Notes: generated by a model not told the origin, from the sequence alone. Positions 8,615 through 17,992 are shown, counted from the stretch's first letter. The stretch: DNA of 45,072 bases from Streptomyces sp. E2N166 (GCF_003671715.1 NZ_RAIF01000025.1:448246-493317); one strand, 5' to 3'. A program made the numbers and translations.

Positions 8615-9721
8615 CTACCGGAGTATGCCCTCCAGGAAGTCGCTGCCCAGCCGGGCCACCACCGTCACGTCCAGCTGGTGCAGGACGTACCGTCCGCGGC
8701 GGCGGGTGGTGATCAGGCCGGCCTTCTTCAGCACGCCCAGGTGCCGGGATATCTCCGGGGCCGTCATGCCGTGCGCCTGCGCCAGCTCGCTCGTGGTGTA
8801 CGCGCTGCGGGCCAGGTGGCGGCAGATCCGCATCCGGACCGGGTGGGACAGCGCGGTCATCCGCAGCGTGAGCTGCTCGACCGACGGCGGCGAGGCCAGC
8901 TCGGGGGAGCCGACGGGGTAGTGCAGTACCGGCTGCCAGTCGTGCCGGTGCAGGACCATCAGATGCGGCCAGCCCAGACTCGTCGGGACGAGCAGGAGCC
9001 CGCCGTCCGCCGTCGCCGAACGGCCGTCGCCCAGCTTGTCGACCGTGATCCGCGCGGCGCCCTCGTCCAGCGTGACCGCCGGGGACACGGCGGCCAGCGC
9101 CTCGGCGAGGCCCTTGCGGTGCAGCAGGTCCGTCTTGTGGCGGGCGTCCGCCGCGAGCTGGTGGCGCAGCCGCGACCAGGCCTCCGCGAAGAATGCCTCG
9201 TCGCAGTCCTGCGCGAACTGCCGCAGCCAGCCGCGGATCAGCGGCGGATCGGCCAGCAGCCGCTCGCTGAAGCGCAGCTGTTGCGGTCCGCGCGCGGCGG
9301 CCAGGTCCAGTGCGCGCCGGCGAACCTCGGCGTCCGCGAGCGCGGAGGCCCCGCCGTTGCTGTACGGCAGGGCGCAGGTGAACTCCAGCGCCGCGTCCAC
9401 GAACTGATCGTCGGACAGCTTGTCGAGCAGGTCCAGGTCCTCGGCGAGGGTGGCGCCGGGCAGCGTGCTGCGGCCCGGCACGCCGGCGAACGGCATGAAC
9501 AGGTCCGAGAAGGTCGTCCGCCACAGGAAGTCGGCCTCGCACATCCGGTCGGCCAGATGCGAGTCGAGCCGGGCGGTCACCCCCGTCGCCCAGCCCTGCA
9601 GGCCCGGGTGGTGCCCCGGCTCGGACAGCGCGTGCAGCGCCATGCCCAGCTCGGCCAGGGGCGAGGGCACGACGGCGATCCTCTCCGGCCGCAGACCCGC
9701 GATGTCGATGCGCACGCTCAT
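8615..9721 (-). CDS. ArsR-like winged-helix regulator with an N-terminal DUF5937-type domain
   Basis: A 368-aa protein. The C-terminal part (about 275-360) is an ArsR-type winged helix: LTLRMTALSHPVRMRICRHL, then TTSELAQAHGMTAPEISRHLGVLKKAGLITTRRRGRYV. The long N-terminal part (1-270) has the look of the DUF5937 domain found in front of such helices in actinomycetes; its ligand is unknown. No cysteine metal-site motif (CVC) typical of classical ArsR is seen in the helix. The gene is divergent from a 71-aa ORF, and a perfect 11-bp inverted repeat lies between them 36 bp upstream of this start, so it likely controls itself and the small gene. Confidence 0.85.
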   Translation of the reverse strand: MSVRIDIAGLRPERIAVVPSPLAELGMALHALSEPGHHPGLQGWATGVTARLDSHLADRMCEADFLWRTTFSDLFMPFAGVPGRSTLPGATLAEDLDLLDKLSDDQFVDAALEFTCALPYSNGGASALADAEVRRRALDLAAARGPQQLRFSERLLADPPLIRGWLRQFAQDCDEAFFAEAWSRLRHQLAADARHKTDLLHRKGLAEALAAVSPAVTLDEGAARITVDKLGDGRSATADGGLLLVPTSLGWPHLMVLHRHDWQPVLHYPVGSPELASPPSVEQLTLRMTALSHPVRMRICRHLARSAYTTSELAQAHGMTAPEISRHLGVLKKAGLITTRRRGRYVLHQLDVTVVARLGSDFLEGILR

Positions 9722-9756
9722 GCCCTCATGGTGCCCCCCGCCACCGACAACGCCGC

Positions 9757-9785
9757 CGCCGATTGACCGCCGCCGTCAATCGGCG
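9757..9785. promoter_or_regulatory. perfect inverted repeat, likely operator of the ArsR-like regulator
   Basis: CGCCGATTGAC and GTCAATCGGCG form 11-bp arms around a 7-bp spacer. It sits in the divergent promoter region between the regulator (start 9721) and the small ORF (start 9893). Symmetry and place suggest a dimeric winged-helix binding site. Confidence 0.7.
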
Positions 9786-9892
9786 CGACCGCGGAGCCGT
9801 GCCGGAGCAGGCTGGAGTCACCGGGGCAGCCGCGGAGCCCGTTCCCTCTTCCGCTCGTCTCCACTTCCACGTCCCCCGAGAAGGCGATTCCC

Positions 9893-10108
9893 ATGAGCAT
9901 CACGCAGCAGTACCTCCTCGACACCTACCGTGCCCGGCAGCTCGGCGAGCCCTCGCCGCCCGCGCCCGGCACCCACGACCGGCGGGTCGTGCGCGAGTGG
10001 CACGACCGCCGCCGGTTTTGGGCCGTGCTCGCCGGTCGCCCGGCGCGCGGCCGAGTGCGGCGCGCCCTGCGCCGGTGGTGGTCCCTGTGGCCGCGGGCTC
10101 TCGGCTGA
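9893..10108 (+). CDS. 71-aa basic protein of unknown function
   Basis: The sequence begins MSITQQYLLDTYRARQLGEP, then PAPGTHDRRVVREWHDRRRF, and ends in an Arg/Trp-rich tail (RRALRRWWSLWPRALG). From memory, short proteins with this Q-Q-Y-L-L-D-T-Y-R-A start and a P-A-P-G-x-H-D motif are common in streptomycetes, but I know no function. A GAGAAGG ribosome binding site lies 8 nt before the ATG. Its position across the palindrome from the ArsR-like gene suggests it is a regulated target. The Arg/Trp-rich end could bind nucleic acid or the membrane. Confidence 0.65.
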   Translation: MSITQQYLLDTYRARQLGEPSPPAPGTHDRRVVREWHDRRRFWAVLAGRPARGRVRRALRRWWSLWPRALG

Positions 10109-10136
10109 CGCGGGCGGCCGTCGGGCGCGCCGCCGT

Positions 10137-11333
10137 TCAGCCCGTCAGCCGGGCCGCGAAGTCGGCGACCGCCGCCTGCACCTCGTCGGCCGTCCAGTCC
10201 AGGCCCGCCGCGTCCACCCCGACCTCGGTGACGGCGAGTCCCGGTCCGGCTGTGTCCCAGCCGCGGGAGAAGAGCAGGGTCCCCGTCTCCTCGCCCTGCC
10301 GCACCGCGGCCTCGCCGACCACATCGGCGTCGTACGGCAGCCAGACCTGGAACTCGTGGGTGTGCGGCTCCTCGGGGTGCACCCGCGCCCATGGCAGCCC
10401 GGCCGCCGCGAAGCCCTCCCGCAGCGCGGCGGCCACCACGCGCGCGTGGGCCACGTACTCCGGCAGCCGCGGCAGCTCGCGCTCCAGACCGGCCAGGGCC
10501 GACAGCACCGTGGGGAACTGCTGGAACACCGCGCCGCCGTACCGGTGCCGCCAGGCCTTCGCCTCCTCGATCAGCGTCCGGGGACCGGCCAGGGCGGCGC
10601 CGCCGTAGCCCTTGAGCGACTTGTAGAACGACACGTACACGCTGTCCGCCAGGCTCGCGATCCGGTCCAGTGGGCGGCCGAAGCGGACGGTTGACTCCCA
10701 CAGTCGGGCCCCGTCGAAGTGGACCACCGCGTCGCGCTCCCGCGCGGCCTCGACGACCTCGGTGAGCTCCTCCCAGGTGGGCAGTACGAAACCGGCCTCC
10801 CTGAGCGGCAGCTCCAGCATCAGCGCCCCGAACGGCTCGTCGAAGTCGCGCACCTCGTCGGCGGTCGGCAGCCGGGGCTCGCTGGTCACCCGCACCGGGC
10901 GCAGCCCGCTGACCCGGCTGAAGGCATCGCGCTCGTGCATCTCGGGATGACTGAGCCCGTGCAGGGCGACGACCGGGTTGCCGGTGCGGCCCGCCCAGCA
11001 GCGAAGGGCCACCTGCTGGGCCATGGTGCCGGTCGGGAAGAAAGCCGCGGCCTCGGCGCCGAGCAGAGCGGCGACCTTCTCCTCCAGGGACTCCACGATG
11101 CCGTTGCCGTACACGTCGGACGGCTCGTCGAGGTCGTACAGCTCGGCGGCCCCGTCCAGCAGGGCGAGCCGCTCGCGCAGGGTCGTGGTGAAACCCGGGC
11201 CGACGAGTACGCGCCGGGCGTCGCGATGGGCGGCCACGCGCCGCTCCCGGAGCCGCGCGCCGCGCTCCTCCGCCGATTTCGCCGACTCGGTCGATCGCGT
11301 CGATTCCGCTTGTCCCGCTGCCGTATCGCTCAT
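10137..11333 (-). CDS. threonine aldolase-like PLP-dependent lyase
   Basis: A 398-aa fold-type I PLP enzyme of the beta-eliminating lyase/threonine aldolase group. Visible features are YGNGIVESLEEKVAALLGAE near residue 75, HFDGARLWES with the cofactor aspartate (D207), and the Schiff-base lysine K238 in YVSFYKSLKGYGGAAL. Threonine aldolases split L-threonine or L-allo-threonine into glycine and acetaldehyde; the true substrate here is not certain. The first 25 residues are Ser/Thr/Glu-rich and probably disordered. The ATG at 11333 is chosen because upstream codons look non-coding. It converges with the small ORF and is divergent from the cofactor operon. Confidence 0.85.
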   Translation of the reverse strand: MSDTAAGQAESTRSTESAKSAEERGARLRERRVAAHRDARRVLVGPGFTTTLRERLALLDGAAELYDLDEPSDVYGNGIVESLEEKVAALLGAEAAAFFPTGTMAQQVALRCWAGRTGNPVVALHGLSHPEMHERDAFSRVSGLRPVRVTSEPRLPTADEVRDFDEPFGALMLELPLREAGFVLPTWEELTEVVEAARERDAVVHFDGARLWESTVRFGRPLDRIASLADSVYVSFYKSLKGYGGAALAGPRTLIEEAKAWRHRYGGAVFQQFPTVLSALAGLERELPRLPEYVAHARVVAAALREGFAAAGLPWARVHPEEPHTHEFQVWLPYDADVVGEAAVRQGEETGTLLFSRGWDTAGPGLAVTEVGVDAAGLDWTADEVQAAVADFAARLTG

Positions 11334-11545
11334 CCCGGGATCATGCCGCGCGGACGTCGGCGCGGGCACCCGGGTTTTCCCACGGGTTCCGTCACACGTT
11401 TGCACGCGCGCGTGAGGGTGTGCCCCGTCACCGCACGGAAACCCACAGCCTGTGGACAACCGGACGCCCTCCGAACCAATCGCGTTAACATGACGAGAAA
11501 TCGTCCGGTACCCCGAGCGGACTGGAACGGGAAGGCCGCCGTCGC

Positions 11546-12610
11546 GTGAATACAACCCCACAGCCAGATCCCAGGGACCGCCCCGCGCGTCTCACCGTAG
11601 GCGTCGTCGGCGCCGGACGCGTGGGCCCCGCGCTCGCCGCGTCCCTCCAGCTCGCCGGGCACCGCCCGGTGGCCGTCTCCGGTGTCTCCGACGCCTCCCG
11701 GCGGCGTGCCGCCGCGCTCCTCCCCGACGTGCCGCTCATGCGGCCCGCCGAGGTCCTCCAGCGCGCCGAGCTGGTCCTGCTGACGGTCCCCGACGACGCC
11801 CTGCCCGGCCTGGTGACCGGGCTCGCCGAGACCGGCGCGGTGCGACCGGGCCAGCTGCTCGTGCACACCTCCGGGCGGTACGGCGCGAGGGTCCTGGACC
11901 CCGCGCTGCGGGCCGGCGCCCTGCCGCTGGCCCTGCACCCGGCGATGACCTTCACCGGCACCCCCGTGGACGTCCAGCGCCTGGCCGGCTGTTCCTTCGG
12001 CGTCACCGCGCCCGAGGAGCTGCGGCTGGCCGCCGAGGCCCTGGTCATCGAGATGGGCGGCGAGCCGGAGTGGATCGCCGAGGACAAGCGCCCGCTTTAC
12101 CACGCCGCGCTCGCCCTGGGCGCCAACCACCTGGTCACCTTGGTCGCCCAGTCCATGGAGCTGCTGCGCACGGCCGGCGTCGAGGCCCCCGACCGGATGC
12201 TCGGCCCGCTGCTGGGCGCCTCCCTCGACAACGCCCTGCGCTCCGGCGACGCGGCCCTCACCGGCCCGGTCGCGCGCGGGGACGCGGGCACGGTCGCCGC
12301 GCACATCGTGGAACTGCGCGCACACGCCCCGCAGGCCGTCGCCGGCTACCTGGCCATGGCCCGCGCCACCGCCGACCGGGCCCTGGACCACGGGCTGCTG
12401 AAGGCCGAACTGGCCGAGGACCTGCTGGGGGTACTCGCCGACGGCACGGACGGCGGCAACCGCACGGCCCCGGAGGACCGCACCGACCGCACCGACGGCA
12501 TCGACGGCATCGACCGCATCGACGGCATCGACGGGACGGACGGCATCGACGACAGCGACGGCACGGACGAAAGCGACGGCACCGACGGCCCCGGGGGAGA
12601 CGCCCGATGA
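11546..12610 (+). CDS. Rossmann-fold DUF2520 dehydrogenase, possible ketopantoate reductase
   Basis: A 354-aa protein. The N-terminal Rossmann domain has [17 protein letters not shown] (about 18-34) for NAD(P)H; the C-terminal half is the all-helical DUF2520 domain ([19 protein letters not shown], then [19 protein letters not shown]). The architecture is that of 6-phosphogluconate/ketopantoate reductase-type enzymes. The gene overlaps panC by 4 bp (ATGA) and no panE is visible, so it may supply pantoate; this is inference from position. The last 40 residues are a striking D-G-I-D/D-G-T-D repeat tail, likely disordered. GTG start at 11546 with GGGAAGG about 10 nt upstream. Confidence 0.85.
   Translation: MNTTPQPDPRDRPARLTVGVVGAGRVGPALAASLQLAGHRPVAVSGVSDASRRRAAALLPDVPLMRPAEVLQRAELVLLTVPDDALPGLVTGLAETGAVRPGQLLVHTSGRYGARVLDPALRAGALPLALHPAMTFTGTPVDVQRLAGCSFGVTAPEELRLAAEALVIEMGGEPEWIAEDKRPLYHAALALGANHLVTLVAQSMELLRTAGVEAPDRMLGPLLGASLDNALRSGDAALTGPVARGDAGTVAAHIVELRAHAPQAVAGYLAMARATADRALDHGLLKAELAEDLLGVLADGTDGGNRTAPEDRTDRTDGIDGIDRIDGIDGTDGIDDSDGTDESDGTDGPGGDAR
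12479..12590 (+). repeat. DG(I/T)D-encoding tandem repeats at the DUF2520 gene 3' end
   Basis: A run of 6- and 9-bp units (gacggcatc / gacggcacg variants) encodes [20 protein letters not shown] sequence. It is in frame, ends just before the panC start, and looks prone to length change. Confidence 0.8.
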
Positions 12611-13617
12611 CCACCACCCCGCCCGCCCTGCTGCGGACCGCCGACGAGCTGCACGCGCGCGTGCGGCACGGCCGCCGGGCCGTCGTGATGACCATGGGCG
12701 CCCTGCACGAGGGCCACGCCACCCTGGTCCGCACGGCCCGCGACCTCGTCGGCCCGGACGGCGAGGTCGTCGTCACCGTCTTCGTCAACCCGCTGCAGTT
12801 CGGTGCCGGCGAGGACCTCGACCGCTACCCGCGCACCCTGGAAGCCGACCTGGGGATCGCCGGACGGGCGGGCGCGGACGCCGTCTTCGCCCCCGCCGTC
12901 GACGAGGTCTACCCCGGCGGCGAACCCCAGGTGCGCGTCACGGCCGGCCCCATGGGCGAACGCCTGGAGGGCGCCTCCCGCCCCGGCCACTTCGACGGCA
13001 TGCTCACCGTCGTCGCCAAACTGCTCCACCTCACCCGCCCCGACCTGGCCCTCTACGGGCAGAAGGACGCCCAGCAGCTCGCCCTGATCCGCCGCATGGT
13101 CCGCGACCTGAACTTCGGCGTGGAGATCGTCGGCGTCCCCACCGTGCGCGAGGAGGACGGCCTGGCCCTGTCCAGCCGCAACCGCTACCTCTCGACCCGG
13201 GAGCGCCGCACCGCCCTCGCGCTCTCCCAGGCCCTGTTCGCCGGCCTCGACCGGCACGCGGCCCAGGAGGCGCTGCGCGCACGGGCCCGCGAGGTGCCCG
13301 CCACACACGCCCGTGCCGAGGCGCTCAGCGCCCTGGGCGAGTCCCGCGCGGCGGCCGACGCCCACGCCGTCGCCACGTCGGCTCCCGGCAGCGTCACGGC
13401 CGTCCGGGCCGCCGCCCACCTGGTGCTGGACGACGCGGCCCGCGCCGATCCGCCGCTGGAGCTGGACTACCTCGCCCTGGTCGACCCGTCCGACTTCACC
13501 GAGATCGGCGACGACCACACCGGCGAGGCCGTCCTCGCCGTCGCCGCCCGGGTCGGTGCGACCCGGTTGATCGACAACGTCCCCCTCACCTTCGGAAGCT
13601 TCGGAGCCGCCTCGTGA
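12607..13617 (+). CDS. panC: pantoate--beta-alanine ligase
   Basis: A 336-aa PanC that joins pantoate and beta-alanine with ATP to give pantothenate. Motifs in order: [10 protein letters not shown] (HIGH-type ATP motif, about 28-37), [37 protein letters not shown] and the KMSKS-like SSRNRYLS. Family members are usually about 280-310 aa; this one carries an extra Ala/Arg-rich stretch in the C-terminal half (around [20 protein letters not shown]). ATG overlaps the DUF2520 stop by 4 bp and the stop overlaps nadB by 4 bp, so translation is coupled along the operon. Confidence 0.96.
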   Translation: MTTTPPALLRTADELHARVRHGRRAVVMTMGALHEGHATLVRTARDLVGPDGEVVVTVFVNPLQFGAGEDLDRYPRTLEADLGIAGRAGADAVFAPAVDEVYPGGEPQVRVTAGPMGERLEGASRPGHFDGMLTVVAKLLHLTRPDLALYGQKDAQQLALIRRMVRDLNFGVEIVGVPTVREEDGLALSSRNRYLSTRERRTALALSQALFAGLDRHAAQEALRARAREVPATHARAEALSALGESRAAADAHAVATSAPGSVTAVRAAAHLVLDDAARADPPLELDYLALVDPSDFTEIGDDHTGEAVLAVAARVGATRLIDNVPLTFGSFGAAS

Positions 13618-15347
13618 CCAGCACAGGCATACGACTGCACGCACCCGCACCCGGCTGGGCCATCGCCGCGGACGTGGTGGTCGTCGGCTCCGGCGTCGCC
13701 GGCCTCACCGCCGCCCTGCGCTGCGAGGCGGCCGGTCTGCGCACGGTCGTCGTCACCAAGGCCCGCCTCGACGACGGATCCACCCGCTGGGCGCAGGGTG
13801 GCATCGCGGCGGCCCTCGGCGAGGGCGACACCCCCGCGCAGCACCTGGACGACACCCTGGTCGCCGGCGCGGGGCTGTGCGACGAGGAGGCGGTCCGCAT
13901 CCTGGTCACCGAGGGCCCCGACGCGGTACGGCGGCTCATCGCGACCGGCGCGCACTTCGACGAGTCCACCGAGGGCGGACTGGCCCTCACCCGCGAGGGC
14001 GGCCACCACCGACGCCGCATCGCCCACGCGGGCGGCGACGCCACGGGCGCGGAGATCTCCCGTGCCCTGGTCGAGGCGGTACGCGCGCGTGGGATGCGCA
14101 CGATCGAGAACGCCCTCGTCCTGGACCTCCTCACGGACGCGGACGGCCGTACCGCCGGCGTCACCCTGCACGTCATGGGCGAGGGCCAGCACGACGGCGT
14201 CGGAGCGGTGCACGCCCCCGCCGTCGTCCTCGCCACCGGCGGCATGGGCCAGGTCTTCTCGGCGACGACGAACCCGTCCGTCTCCACGGGCGACGGTGTC
14301 GCGCTCGCCCTCCGCGCGGGCGCCGAGGTGAGCGACCTCGAATTCGTCCAGTTCCACCCCACCGTCCTCTTCCTCGGTCCGGACGCCGAGGGCCAGCAGC
14401 CCCTGGTCTCGGAGGCGGTACGGGGCGAGGGCGCCCACCTGGTGGACGCCGACGGAGTGCGCTTCATGCGGGGGCAGCACGAACTGGCGGAACTCGCCCC
14501 CCGGGACATCGTCGCCAAGGGCATCACGCGCCGCATGCAGGAGCGGGACGCCGAGCACATGTACCTGGACGCGCGCCACTTCGGCGCGGAGATGTGGGAG
14601 CACCGCTTCCCCACGATCCTCGCCGCCTGCCGCGCCCACGGCATCGACCCGGTCACCGAGCCGGTCCCGGTCGCCCCGGCCGCCCACTACGCCTCCGGCG
14701 GCGTCCGCACCGACGCCCGCGGCCGTACGACGGTCCCCGGCCTGTACGCGTGCGGCGAGGTCGCCTGCACGGGTGTGCACGGCGCCAACCGCCTGGCCTC
14801 CAACTCACTCCTGGAGGGCCTGGTCTACGCCGAGCGCATCGCCGCGGACATAGCCGCCGGCCACGCGGACGGCACACTCCACGCGCGTGTGCCCGCACCC
14901 CTCCGGCAGCCCGCTCACCCGGCGCACCCGCTCCTGCCGCCCGAGTCCCGCCTGACCATCCAGCGGATCATGACCGACGGCGCCGGCGTCCTGCGCTCGG
15001 CCGACTCCCTCACGCGGGCGGCGGACCAGCTGCTCCACCTCCACACCGATGCCCGCGAAGCCCTGCACGAGAACGGCAAGACGTCCGAGCCGGGCGTGGA
15101 CACCTGGGAGGCCACCAATCTCCTCTGCGTGGCCCGCGTCCTGGTGGCCGCGGCGGCGCGGCGCGAGGAGACCCGCGGCTGTCACTGGCGCGAGGACCAC
15201 GCGGACCGCGACGACACGACGTGGCGCCGCCACATCGTCGTACGCCTGAACCCCGACCGATCCCTCGCCGTGCACACCACGGACACGCCAGAATTCCCCC
15301 CGACCACCCACGGCCCCCAGCCGGCGCAGCGTCCCCAGGAGCAGTGA
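13614..15347 (+). CDS. nadB: L-aspartate oxidase
   Basis: A 577-aa FAD enzyme that oxidises L-aspartate to iminoaspartate, the first step of de novo NAD synthesis. The FAD-binding loop [15 protein letters not shown] lies at about 21-35. [32 protein letters not shown] and the C-terminal [20 protein letters not shown] are the fumarate-reductase/NadB-family FAD and substrate motifs. The last 20 residues ([14 protein letters not shown]) are a polar tail. GTG start overlaps the panC stop (GTGA). nadC follows directly; a nadA gene is not present in the window. Confidence 0.96.
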   Translation: MTSTGIRLHAPAPGWAIAADVVVVGSGVAGLTAALRCEAAGLRTVVVTKARLDDGSTRWAQGGIAAALGEGDTPAQHLDDTLVAGAGLCDEEAVRILVTEGPDAVRRLIATGAHFDESTEGGLALTREGGHHRRRIAHAGGDATGAEISRALVEAVRARGMRTIENALVLDLLTDADGRTAGVTLHVMGEGQHDGVGAVHAPAVVLATGGMGQVFSATTNPSVSTGDGVALALRAGAEVSDLEFVQFHPTVLFLGPDAEGQQPLVSEAVRGEGAHLVDADGVRFMRGQHELAELAPRDIVAKGITRRMQERDAEHMYLDARHFGAEMWEHRFPTILAACRAHGIDPVTEPVPVAPAAHYASGGVRTDARGRTTVPGLYACGEVACTGVHGANRLASNSLLEGLVYAERIAADIAAGHADGTLHARVPAPLRQPAHPAHPLLPPESRLTIQRIMTDGAGVLRSADSLTRAADQLLHLHTDAREALHENGKTSEPGVDTWEATNLLCVARVLVAAAARREETRGCHWREDHADRDDTTWRRHIVVRLNPDRSLAVHTTDTPEFPPTTHGPQPAQRPQEQ

Positions 15348-15352
15348 CAGCA

Positions 15353-16333
15353 GTGAACACCCCCGACCTTCCCCTCGCCTCCACCGGAGGCTGCGGCGAC
15401 GGCTGCGCCTGCGGCGCGGACACCGACGAGGACGCCTTCATGGAGTGCGGCCTCGACCCCGCGCTCGCGGCCCTGATGCTGGACTCCGGACTCGACCCCG
15501 TGGAGGTCGAGGACCTCGCGAACCTCGCCATCCAGGAGGACCTGGCGGGCGGCGTGGACGTGACGACGGTCGCGACCATCCCCGAGGACGCCGTGGCCAC
15601 CGCCGACTTCACCGCGCGTGAGGCGGGTGTGGTGGCCGGTCTCCGGGTCGCCGAGGCGGTGATGTCGGTCGTCTGCACGGACGAGTTCGAGGTGGAACGC
15701 CACGTCGAGGACGGCGACCGCGTCGAAGCCGGCCAGAAGCTCCTCTCCGTCACCACCCGCACCCGCGACATCCTCACCGCCGAGCGCAGCGCACTGAACC
15801 TCCTGTGCCGCCTGTCGGGCATCGCGACGGCCACGCGCGCGTGGGCGGACGTCCTGGAGGGCACGAAGGCGAAGGTCCGGGACACCCGCAAGACGACCCC
15901 CGGGCTGCGCTCCCTCGAGAAGTTCGCCGTCCGCTGCGGCGGCGGCGTCAACCACCGCATGTCCCTCTCGGACGCCGCCCTGGTCAAGGACAACCACGTG
16001 GTGGCCGCCGGCGGCGTGGCAGCGGCCTTCCAGGCCGTCCGCGAGCGCTTCCCCGAAGTCCCCATCGAGGTCGAGGTCGACACCCTGCACCAGCTCCGCG
16101 AGGTCGTGGACGCGGGCGCGGACCTGATCCTCCTGGACAACTTCACCCCGGACGAGTGCGAGGAAGCGGTGGCCCTGGTCGCCGGCCGGGCCGCACTGGA
16201 GGCCTCGGGCCGCCTGACCCTCACCAACGCCAAGGCGTACGCGGCCACGGGCGTCGACTACCTGGCCGTGGGCGCCCTCACCCACAGCTCCCCGATCCTG
16301 GACATCGGCCTGGACCTGCGAGCGGCGGAGTAG
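15353..16333 (+). CDS. nadC: nicotinate-nucleotide pyrophosphorylase (quinolinate phosphoribosyltransferase)
   Basis: A 326-aa NadC, converting quinolinate and PRPP to nicotinate mononucleotide. Core motifs: DLAGGVDVTT, ERSALNLLCRLSGIAT, RDTRKTTPGLRSLEKFAV, GGGVNHRMSLSDAALVKDNH and ADLILLDNF. Unusually, about 30 residues precede the core and carry a cysteine cluster (C14, C18, C20, C32 in GGCGDGCACGADTDEDAFMEC). Two starts are possible: GTG at 15344, overlapping the nadB stop, and GTG at 15353; AGGAG at 15337-15341 is 2 nt and 11 nt away respectively. The cysteines are present with either. Confidence 0.94.
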   Translation: MNTPDLPLASTGGCGDGCACGADTDEDAFMECGLDPALAALMLDSGLDPVEVEDLANLAIQEDLAGGVDVTTVATIPEDAVATADFTAREAGVVAGLRVAEAVMSVVCTDEFEVERHVEDGDRVEAGQKLLSVTTRTRDILTAERSALNLLCRLSGIATATRAWADVLEGTKAKVRDTRKTTPGLRSLEKFAVRCGGGVNHRMSLSDAALVKDNHVVAAGGVAAAFQAVRERFPEVPIEVEVDTLHQLREVVDAGADLILLDNFTPDECEEAVALVAGRAALEASGRLTLTNAKAYAATGVDYLAVGALTHSSPILDIGLDLRAAE

Positions 16334-16338
16334 AGCCC

Positions 16339-17136
16339 ATGCTGCTGACGATCGACGTAGGCAACACGCACACCGTCCTGGGTCTCTTCGACGGCGAGGA
16401 CATCGTCGAACACTGGCGCATCTCCACGGACTCGCGCCGCACCGCCGACGAGCTGGCGGTCCTCCTCCAGGGCCTGATGGGCATGCACCCGCTCCTCGGC
16501 GACGAGCTGGGCGATGGCATCGACGGCATCGCCATCTGCGCGACGGTCCCCTCGGTCCTGCACGAACTGCGCGAGGTCACCCGCCGCTACTACGGCGACG
16601 TCCCGGCGGTCCTCGTCGAACCGGGCGTCAAGACGGGCGTCCCGATCCTCACCGACCACCCCAAGGAGGTCGGCGCCGACCGCATCATCAACGCGGTCGC
16701 GGCCGTCGAGCTCTACGGCGGGCCGGCGATCGTCGTGGACTTCGGCACGGCGACGACGTTCGACGCCGTCAGCGCGCGCGGGGAGTACATCGGCGGGGTC
16801 ATCGCCCCCGGCATCGAGATCTCGGTCGAGGCGCTCGGCGTCAAGGGCGCCCAGCTCCGCAAGATCGAGGTGGCCCGGCCGCGGAGCGTGATCGGCAAGA
16901 ACACGGTCGAGGCGATGCAGTCCGGCATCGTGTACGGCTTCGCCGGCCAGGTCGACGGGGTCGTCAACCGCATGGCCCGCGAGCTGGCCGACGACCCCGA
17001 CGAGGTCACGGTCATCGCGACGGGCGGGCTCGCGCCGATGGTCCTCGGCGAGTCCTCGGTCATCGACGAACACGAGCCGTGGCTGACGCTGATGGGGCTC
17101 CGCCTGGTGTACGAGCGGAACGTGTCCCGCATGTAG
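16339..17136 (+). CDS. coaX: type III pantothenate kinase
   Basis: A 265-aa type III kinase (BAF/CoaX family) phosphorylating pantothenate, the first step of CoA synthesis. Motifs: DVGNTHTVLGLFDG at the N-terminus (phosphate loop), GADRIINAVAA, and VVDFGTATTFDAVS with GEYIGGVIAPGI. The family needs a monovalent cation and is insensitive to CoA feedback (family knowledge). It starts 5 bp after nadC and closes the cofactor operon, so the operon both makes pantothenate (panC) and uses it (coaX). Confidence 0.96.
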   Translation: MLLTIDVGNTHTVLGLFDGEDIVEHWRISTDSRRTADELAVLLQGLMGMHPLLGDELGDGIDGIAICATVPSVLHELREVTRRYYGDVPAVLVEPGVKTGVPILTDHPKEVGADRIINAVAAVELYGGPAIVVDFGTATTFDAVSARGEYIGGVIAPGIEISVEALGVKGAQLRKIEVARPRSVIGKNTVEAMQSGIVYGFAGQVDGVVNRMARELADDPDEVTVIATGGLAPMVLGESSVIDEHEPWLTLMGLRLVYERNVSRM

Positions 17137-17144
17137 CGGTCGGC

Positions 17145-17186
17145 GTGGGTGCGGGTGCGGGTGCGGGTGCGGGTGGGAGTGCGGGT
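17145..17186 (+). repeat. hexamer tandem repeat (gggtgc)n after coaX
   Basis: About six copies of gggtgc, the last ones degenerate, begin about 9 bp after the coaX stop. No coding role is apparent. A G-rich run of this kind could form a quadruplex in the transcript. The remaining sequence to 17357 shows no gene. Confidence 0.75.
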
Positions 17187-17357
17187 GTCGTGGCCCGGCG
17201 CTGCGGGGGCCGCTGCGCCCACCCGCGCCGCCCCTGGGGATCGGGGCACCTACCAGGCACGACTGCCCGCAACGGGGAGGTGAGGGGGTGCCACCCGCAT
17301 ACGAGTGGCACCCCACGCCACACCCGCCCCCTATGCCGAGTTTGTCTGATTAGCGCG

Positions 17358-17363
17358 TATCGT
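17358..17363 (+). promoter_or_regulatory. -10 box (TATCGT), leaderless type
   Basis: TATCGT lies 6 nt before the ATG at 17370, with no Shine-Dalgarno sequence between them. Confidence 0.45.
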
Positions 17364-17369
17364 CGCCGC

Positions 17370-17975
17370 ATGCCCACGCCCTACGGATCCCGCGGCGGCA
17401 TGGCGTTCGGTGCTCAGGAGCTGCGTGTGCTCCGGCGCGCCCTCGCCCTCGCCCTGAACCCCAGCCCCGTCTCGGCGGAGGAGGCCCAGGACTGTCTCCG
17501 CCTCGCAGAGTCGCTCGACGAGGCGATGCGGGAGAGCGCCAGGCTGCGCGCCTTCCTGGTGGCCGACCTCGCCCGGTACCGCGCCGCGCTCCCCGGCACC
17601 GTCACCGGTTACCTCGCGCTCCTGGACGAGGCACTGGGGGCCGGGCACCGCCCGGACGCGGACGACCTCGCCGCCCTCGGGGCCCTGCGCGGCAACCCCG
17701 CCGCAGCCGCTCTCCTGGCCCGCTGCGGCCCGGCGGCGCCCACGGCGTCCCGCGCGGCCACAGTCGTCCTCCCGGCCGCTCGTACCCGCCTCCACGCTCT
17801 CCCCGGCGGCCAGCAGCCCGACAAGAAGCCCGCGCAGAAGCCCGCCCAGAAACCGGCCCCCCACCCCGCCCCGGCCACCCCGAAGCGCCCCGTCCCCACC
17901 CCGGGCGAGGTTTTCCCGCGCCGCAGGCCGGCTCCGCCGGCCCCCGGCTCCCGGCACCACCTCGCGGCCGGGTGA
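17370..17975 (+). CDS. uncharacterised actinobacterial protein, helical with Pro/Lys-rich tail
   Basis: A 201-aa protein I cannot assign. Residues 10-120 are predicted mostly helical and acidic-amphipathic (AFGAQELRVLRRALALALNP, SAEEAQDCLRLAESLDEAMR, LLDEALGAG). The C-terminal 60 residues are disordered and basic, with KPAQKPAQKPAPHPAPA repeats. The C-terminal tail may contact nucleic acid or cell wall; this is speculation. Start at 17370 has a -10 box 6 nt upstream and no ribosome binding site; a second ATG at 17400 is possible. Confidence 0.7.
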   Translation: MPTPYGSRGGMAFGAQELRVLRRALALALNPSPVSAEEAQDCLRLAESLDEAMRESARLRAFLVADLARYRAALPGTVTGYLALLDEALGAGHRPDADDLAALGALRGNPAAAALLARCGPAAPTASRAATVVLPAARTRLHALPGGQQPDKKPAQKPAQKPAPHPAPATPKRPVPTPGEVFPRRRPAPPAPGSRHHLAAG

Positions 17976-17986
17976 TGCGGCCTGGC

Positions 17987-17992
17987 TACCCT
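17987..17992 (+). promoter_or_regulatory. -10 box (TACCCT), leaderless type
   Basis: TACCCT lies 6 nt before the ATG at 17999, just downstream of the preceding stop codon. Confidence 0.45.

Noticed and set aside
8615..9721. Metal-sensing ArsR
   Set aside because: No CVC or similar cysteine metal site is present in the recognition region, and the large N-terminal domain is not that of metal sensors.
13877..15352. Long open frame running in front of nadC through the nadB gene
   Set aside because: It is the off-frame shadow of nadB; the nadC protein begins at 15344 or 15353.
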